The translations under genes were made by a program, and so were the position numbers. From assembly GCA_016716405.1 (NCBI GenBank), contig JADJWK010000004.1:620001-684000 (forward strand): a stretch of 64,000 bases of DNA. The letters are read 5' to 3'. Below are positions 61,618 to 64,000 of the stretch, one piece after another. Position 1 is the first letter of the stretch, and each line of letters opens with the position of its first letter. A model generated the notes under the pieces. The model saw only the letters and a list, made by a program, of their open reading frames with translations. It did no database searches and had not been told where the DNA came from. This DNA comes from Candidatus Melainabacteria bacterium (lineage in GTDB: Bacteria; Cyanobacteriota; Vampirovibrionia; Obscuribacterales; Obscuribacteraceae).

Positions 61618-62559
61618 ATGAGAGTCCTTTACACATTACTTCTGGCGGTGGTGCTAGGCGTGGTGCTCACCGGCATCTACCAGACCCATTTCGAAGCCGA
61701 TCCGAAGAAGTCCGCCGCCGAGTTTCTCGAAAGTGCCAGCAGCGGGGATTACAAGAAGACAGTCGAGCTTTTTGGCGGAAATGCCTGCCAGTGCCCGAAG
61801 AAAGGTGGCTGGGTCTCTTATCTGGTCTATGCATCCTCGGAAGAGCCGAATCTGGCTTTTCTGATTGGTAAACCCTTCAGCTACAGGATTGAGCGAGCCA
61901 CACGCCTGTCCAGGAGCGTGGAGGCCGGTAGCGGCACCCTCCCCTGGGAGCAGCCCCAGGACGTTATTGTCGATGTGGTGGTAGATTTCAACAGAGGATA
62001 CCAGCCTTATTTTCTGCCTCTTGCAATGGCTTACGGCAAAGAGATGAGCGAAGCGGAATTGGCAACCTTCCTCAAGGACCCGGATACCGATTCCTGGAAG
62101 GGATTTACTCTGCGCCTTAGGACATCTCTCGAGAAAGGCGCCCTCGAAAGACCCGAGGAAAGCAAGGGCATCGAATATAAACCGAAGGATAACGCCGATC
62201 CTGCCCCTACTGGCGTCGAGGACGAGTATGATGACAGCTATGTTTATGCCAGCGTTGACAGGGCGATTCGTCAGGCTCTCGGGAAAGAGGCTTCCGCTTT
62301 CTTGCATCCTCGAGACCCCGGGCGAGTCCTGCGCCCTGACGGCAAAGCCGTCTCGCAGACAGAGCTCGAGAAGCTCCTTCCCCGGCTGCAATCCGCTCGC
62401 CTGCGGCTCCACGTTGTTCGGAGAGGCCAGCTCAAGGAGTGGACAATCTATCACTTCGCCCTGATGGACCCGGTCCTTGCCGGAGAGAACGGATTCAGCC
62501 TGGTGCTCAAGGACTATCGGCCGAGGATCAGGAAAGAGAAATGGAATGTCGGCGGTTGA
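61618..62559 (+). CDS. Membrane-anchored protein of unknown function
   Basis: The 313-residue protein has an N-terminal anchor (MRVLYTLLLAVVLGVVLTGI). The mature part starts with KKSAAEFLESASSGDYKKTV, a helical start like that of NTF2-type domains, then a CQCPKKG turn. The middle is acidic and Pro-rich (about residues 180-210). A Cys pair at about 58-60 could bind metal or form a disulfide. It has no enzyme motif I recognise. TAGGGG lies just before the ATG. It is divergent from the multi-spanning protein at 59991. Confidence 0.6.
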   Translation: MRVLYTLLLAVVLGVVLTGIYQTHFEADPKKSAAEFLESASSGDYKKTVELFGGNACQCPKKGGWVSYLVYASSEEPNLAFLIGKPFSYRIERATRLSRSVEAGSGTLPWEQPQDVIVDVVVDFNRGYQPYFLPLAMAYGKEMSEAELATFLKDPDTDSWKGFTLRLRTSLEKGALERPEESKGIEYKPKDNADPAPTGVEDEYDDSYVYASVDRAIRQALGKEASAFLHPRDPGRVLRPDGKAVSQTELEKLLPRLQSARLRLHVVRRGQLKEWTIYHFALMDPVLAGENGFSLVLKDYRPRIRKEKWNVGG

Positions 62560-62813
62560 CCGTGCCATTACCGGCAGTATCAGCGGTTGAAGATCGCCGG
62601 AACAGCAGCGGCAAGAATCCAGATCGAGGGGTCCATAAATAGCGCCCGGCTTGCCCGCCGCAATGTCAAGCAGCCTGCAATCGCCTGGAGTCGCTTGTCA
62701 GCAGGAGCCGGGACTGGAATCCGCCCAAATATTCACGCTTAATTAGGGATTGGCAGCAATATCGCCCGAACCGGTTATCATGGTTCGACATCAAAACTAA
62801 TACAGGTTGTTGC

Positions 62814-64000
62814 GTGACTGTGGCAACGAGGTCGGACACTTTCATCTGGAATCGCGAGGCGGAGTGCCTCGCCGGCAAAGAGCTGGAGACTCTGCAGCTC
62901 GAGCGTCTGAAACGCATAGTCGAGCGCCTCTATGACAAGGTTCCTCTCTTCCGGGAACGCTGCCTGGAGGCGGGGGTTCAACCGGGCTCCTTGAAGAGCC
63001 TCGGGGATCTGGCCGGTTTTCCTTTCATGACCAAGTCGGATCTCAGGCAAACCTATCCCTTCGGGCTTTTCGCCGAGCCTTTGAGCAGGGTCAGACGTCT
63101 GCACGCCTCCTCGGGGACGAAGGGAAAACCGACGGTGGTCGGCTATACGGACAACGATCTGGCAACCTGGAAGGAAGCCTGCGCGCGTTCCCTGGCTTGC
63201 GCCGGCGCCCGGCCCGGCAATATCATCCACAACGCATACGGCTATGGTCTTTTCACCGGCGGTCTGGGTATGCATTATGGTGCCGAGAATTTCGGCGCCA
63301 CCGTGGTTCCGGCGTCCGGCGGTAGAACTCAGCAGCAAATCTTGCTTCTTCAAGATTTCCAGTCCCGCATTCTTCTCTCCACCCCCTCGTATGCGCTGAA
63401 TATCGCTTACACCATGAGCGACCTCGGCATTGCCAGAGACACCATCAAGCTCGAGATCGGGATATTCGGCGCCGAGCCATGGACCGAAGAACTTCGCGCG
63501 CAGATCGAGAACGATCTGAAAATCCAGGCCCTGGACATTTACGGTTTGAGCGAAGTCATGGGTCCGGGGGTTTCGATGGAATGCCTGGAAGGTCGCAACG
63601 GTCTGCACATCTGGGAAGATCTTTTCCTGCCTGAGATTATCGATCCGGGCAGCGGAGCACCTCTGCCGGAGGGCGAGGAAGGCGAGCTCGTCTTCACCAG
63701 CCTGGAGAAGGAAGCGATTCCGGTGGTCCGTTATCGAACCGGCGACATCTCCAGACTCTTCCGCGATCCCTGTCCCTGCGGGCGGACCATGGTTCGCATG
63801 CAGCGGGTGAAGGCAAGGCTGGACGACATGCTGATCATCCGGGGAGTGAACCTCTATCCTTCCGAGATCGAGAAAGTACTTCTCCAGATCGATAATCTGA
63901 CCCCTCACTATCAGCTGGTGGTGGAAAGAGCCCGTGCCCTCGACATTCTCAAAGTACAGGTGGAGGTCACCGAGGAGATGGTTCAAAAGTGGGGTCGATT
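62814..64000 (+). CDS. paaK: Phenylacetate-CoA ligase-like AMP-forming enzyme, 3' end missing
   Basis: The first 395 residues are visible; the gene runs off the right edge. The start is GTG 62814 or 62820. The PaaK-type core shows LYDKVPLFRERCLEAGVQPG, FPFMTKSDLRQTYPFGLFA, the P-loop LHASSGTKGKPTVVGYT, NAYGYGLFTGGLGMHYGAE, DIYGLSEVMGPGVSMEC, VVRYRTGDIS and the Cys-rich CPCGRTMVRMQ. RGVNLYPSEIEKVL begins the C-terminal domain. It activates phenylacetate or a related aryl acid to its CoA thioester in the cytoplasm. The substrate is not certain without neighbouring paa genes. The 254-base gap before it (62560-62813) shows no gene. Confidence 0.9.
   Translation, partial: MTVATRSDTFIWNREAECLAGKELETLQLERLKRIVERLYDKVPLFRERCLEAGVQPGSLKSLGDLAGFPFMTKSDLRQTYPFGLFAEPLSRVRRLHASSGTKGKPTVVGYTDNDLATWKEACARSLACAGARPGNIIHNAYGYGLFTGGLGMHYGAENFGATVVPASGGRTQQQILLLQDFQSRILLSTPSYALNIAYTMSDLGIARDTIKLEIGIFGAEPWTEELRAQIENDLKIQALDIYGLSEVMGPGVSMECLEGRNGLHIWEDLFLPEIIDPGSGAPLPEGEEGELVFTSLEKEAIPVVRYRTGDISRLFRDPCPCGRTMVRMQRVKARLDDMLIIRGVNLYPSEIEKVLLQIDNLTPHYQLVVERARALDILKVQVEVTEEMVQKWGR

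Noticed and set aside
62778..63986. 402-residue minus-strand open frame
   Set aside because: It is the antisense shadow of paaK, whose motifs are all on the plus strand.

Overview
The window is about 60 percent G+C, densely packed with genes on both strands, and carries one tRNA. It contains no prophage, complete insertion sequence or CRISPR array. Several genes point to the cyanobacterial phylum: a RmpA-type SLOG protein otherwise typical of cyanobacteria (28339-28860), a TMEM14-family protein, a type IV pilin-like protein and many TPR proteins. No photosynthesis gene is seen. My best inference is a non-photosynthetic cyanobacterial relative (Vampirovibrionia/Melainabacteria, perhaps Obscuribacterales). 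This rests on recalled family distribution, not on a search. Peptidoglycan genes (glmU, mraY, LCP, SpoIID, a penicillin-binding protein) and two family 9 glycosyltransferases suggest an envelope with peptidoglycan and surface glycans.

Layout. 0-10 kb: the 5' part of glmU behind a structured leader, a secreted matrixin-like protease, a hydrolase, a BioY/phosphoesterase pair, and the tsaB-rimI pair downstream of an unusual secA. 10-19 kb: rlmN, a two-gene lipoprotein/exported protein operon, an exported PafA-like phosphatase, and a minus-strand run of pilin, TPR protein, YfhO protein (frameshifted) and MBL hydrolase. 19-29 kb: a possible broken small gene, LCP ligase, glycosyltransferase, a histidine kinase/HD-GYP response regulator pair, and an operon of SLOG protein, mraY and a large TPR protein. 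29-40 kb: pcrA, ndk, a second glycosyltransferase, a histone-H1-like/ribbon-helix-helix fusion, and a surface-sugar operon (DegT aminotransferase, left-handed-helix acyltransferase, GT-C membrane protein).

40-52 kb: a SelB-like GTPase, DedA protein, tRNA-Phe, a purple-acid-phosphatase-like protein (frameshifted), TMEM14 protein, a TPR protein (frameshifted), an aminotransferase, and a three-gene minus-strand operon of Tat-type penicillin-binding protein, SpoIID protein and TPR protein. 52-64 kb: exported AMMECR1 protein, a 1666-residue alpha-2-macroglobulin and a VanW protein in one plus-strand cluster, then a transposase-derived protein, two proteins of unknown function and the start of paaK.

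Most notable are: (i) 58860-59870, a protein with both ends of an IS1595-type transposase but a winged-helix-like segment in place of the DDE core; (ii) an identical palindromic core upstream of that gene and of the histidine kinase operon 35 kb away; (iii) three conserved genes each broken by one extra base; and (iv) a histone-H1-like/RHH fusion behind a long hairpin-rich leader.
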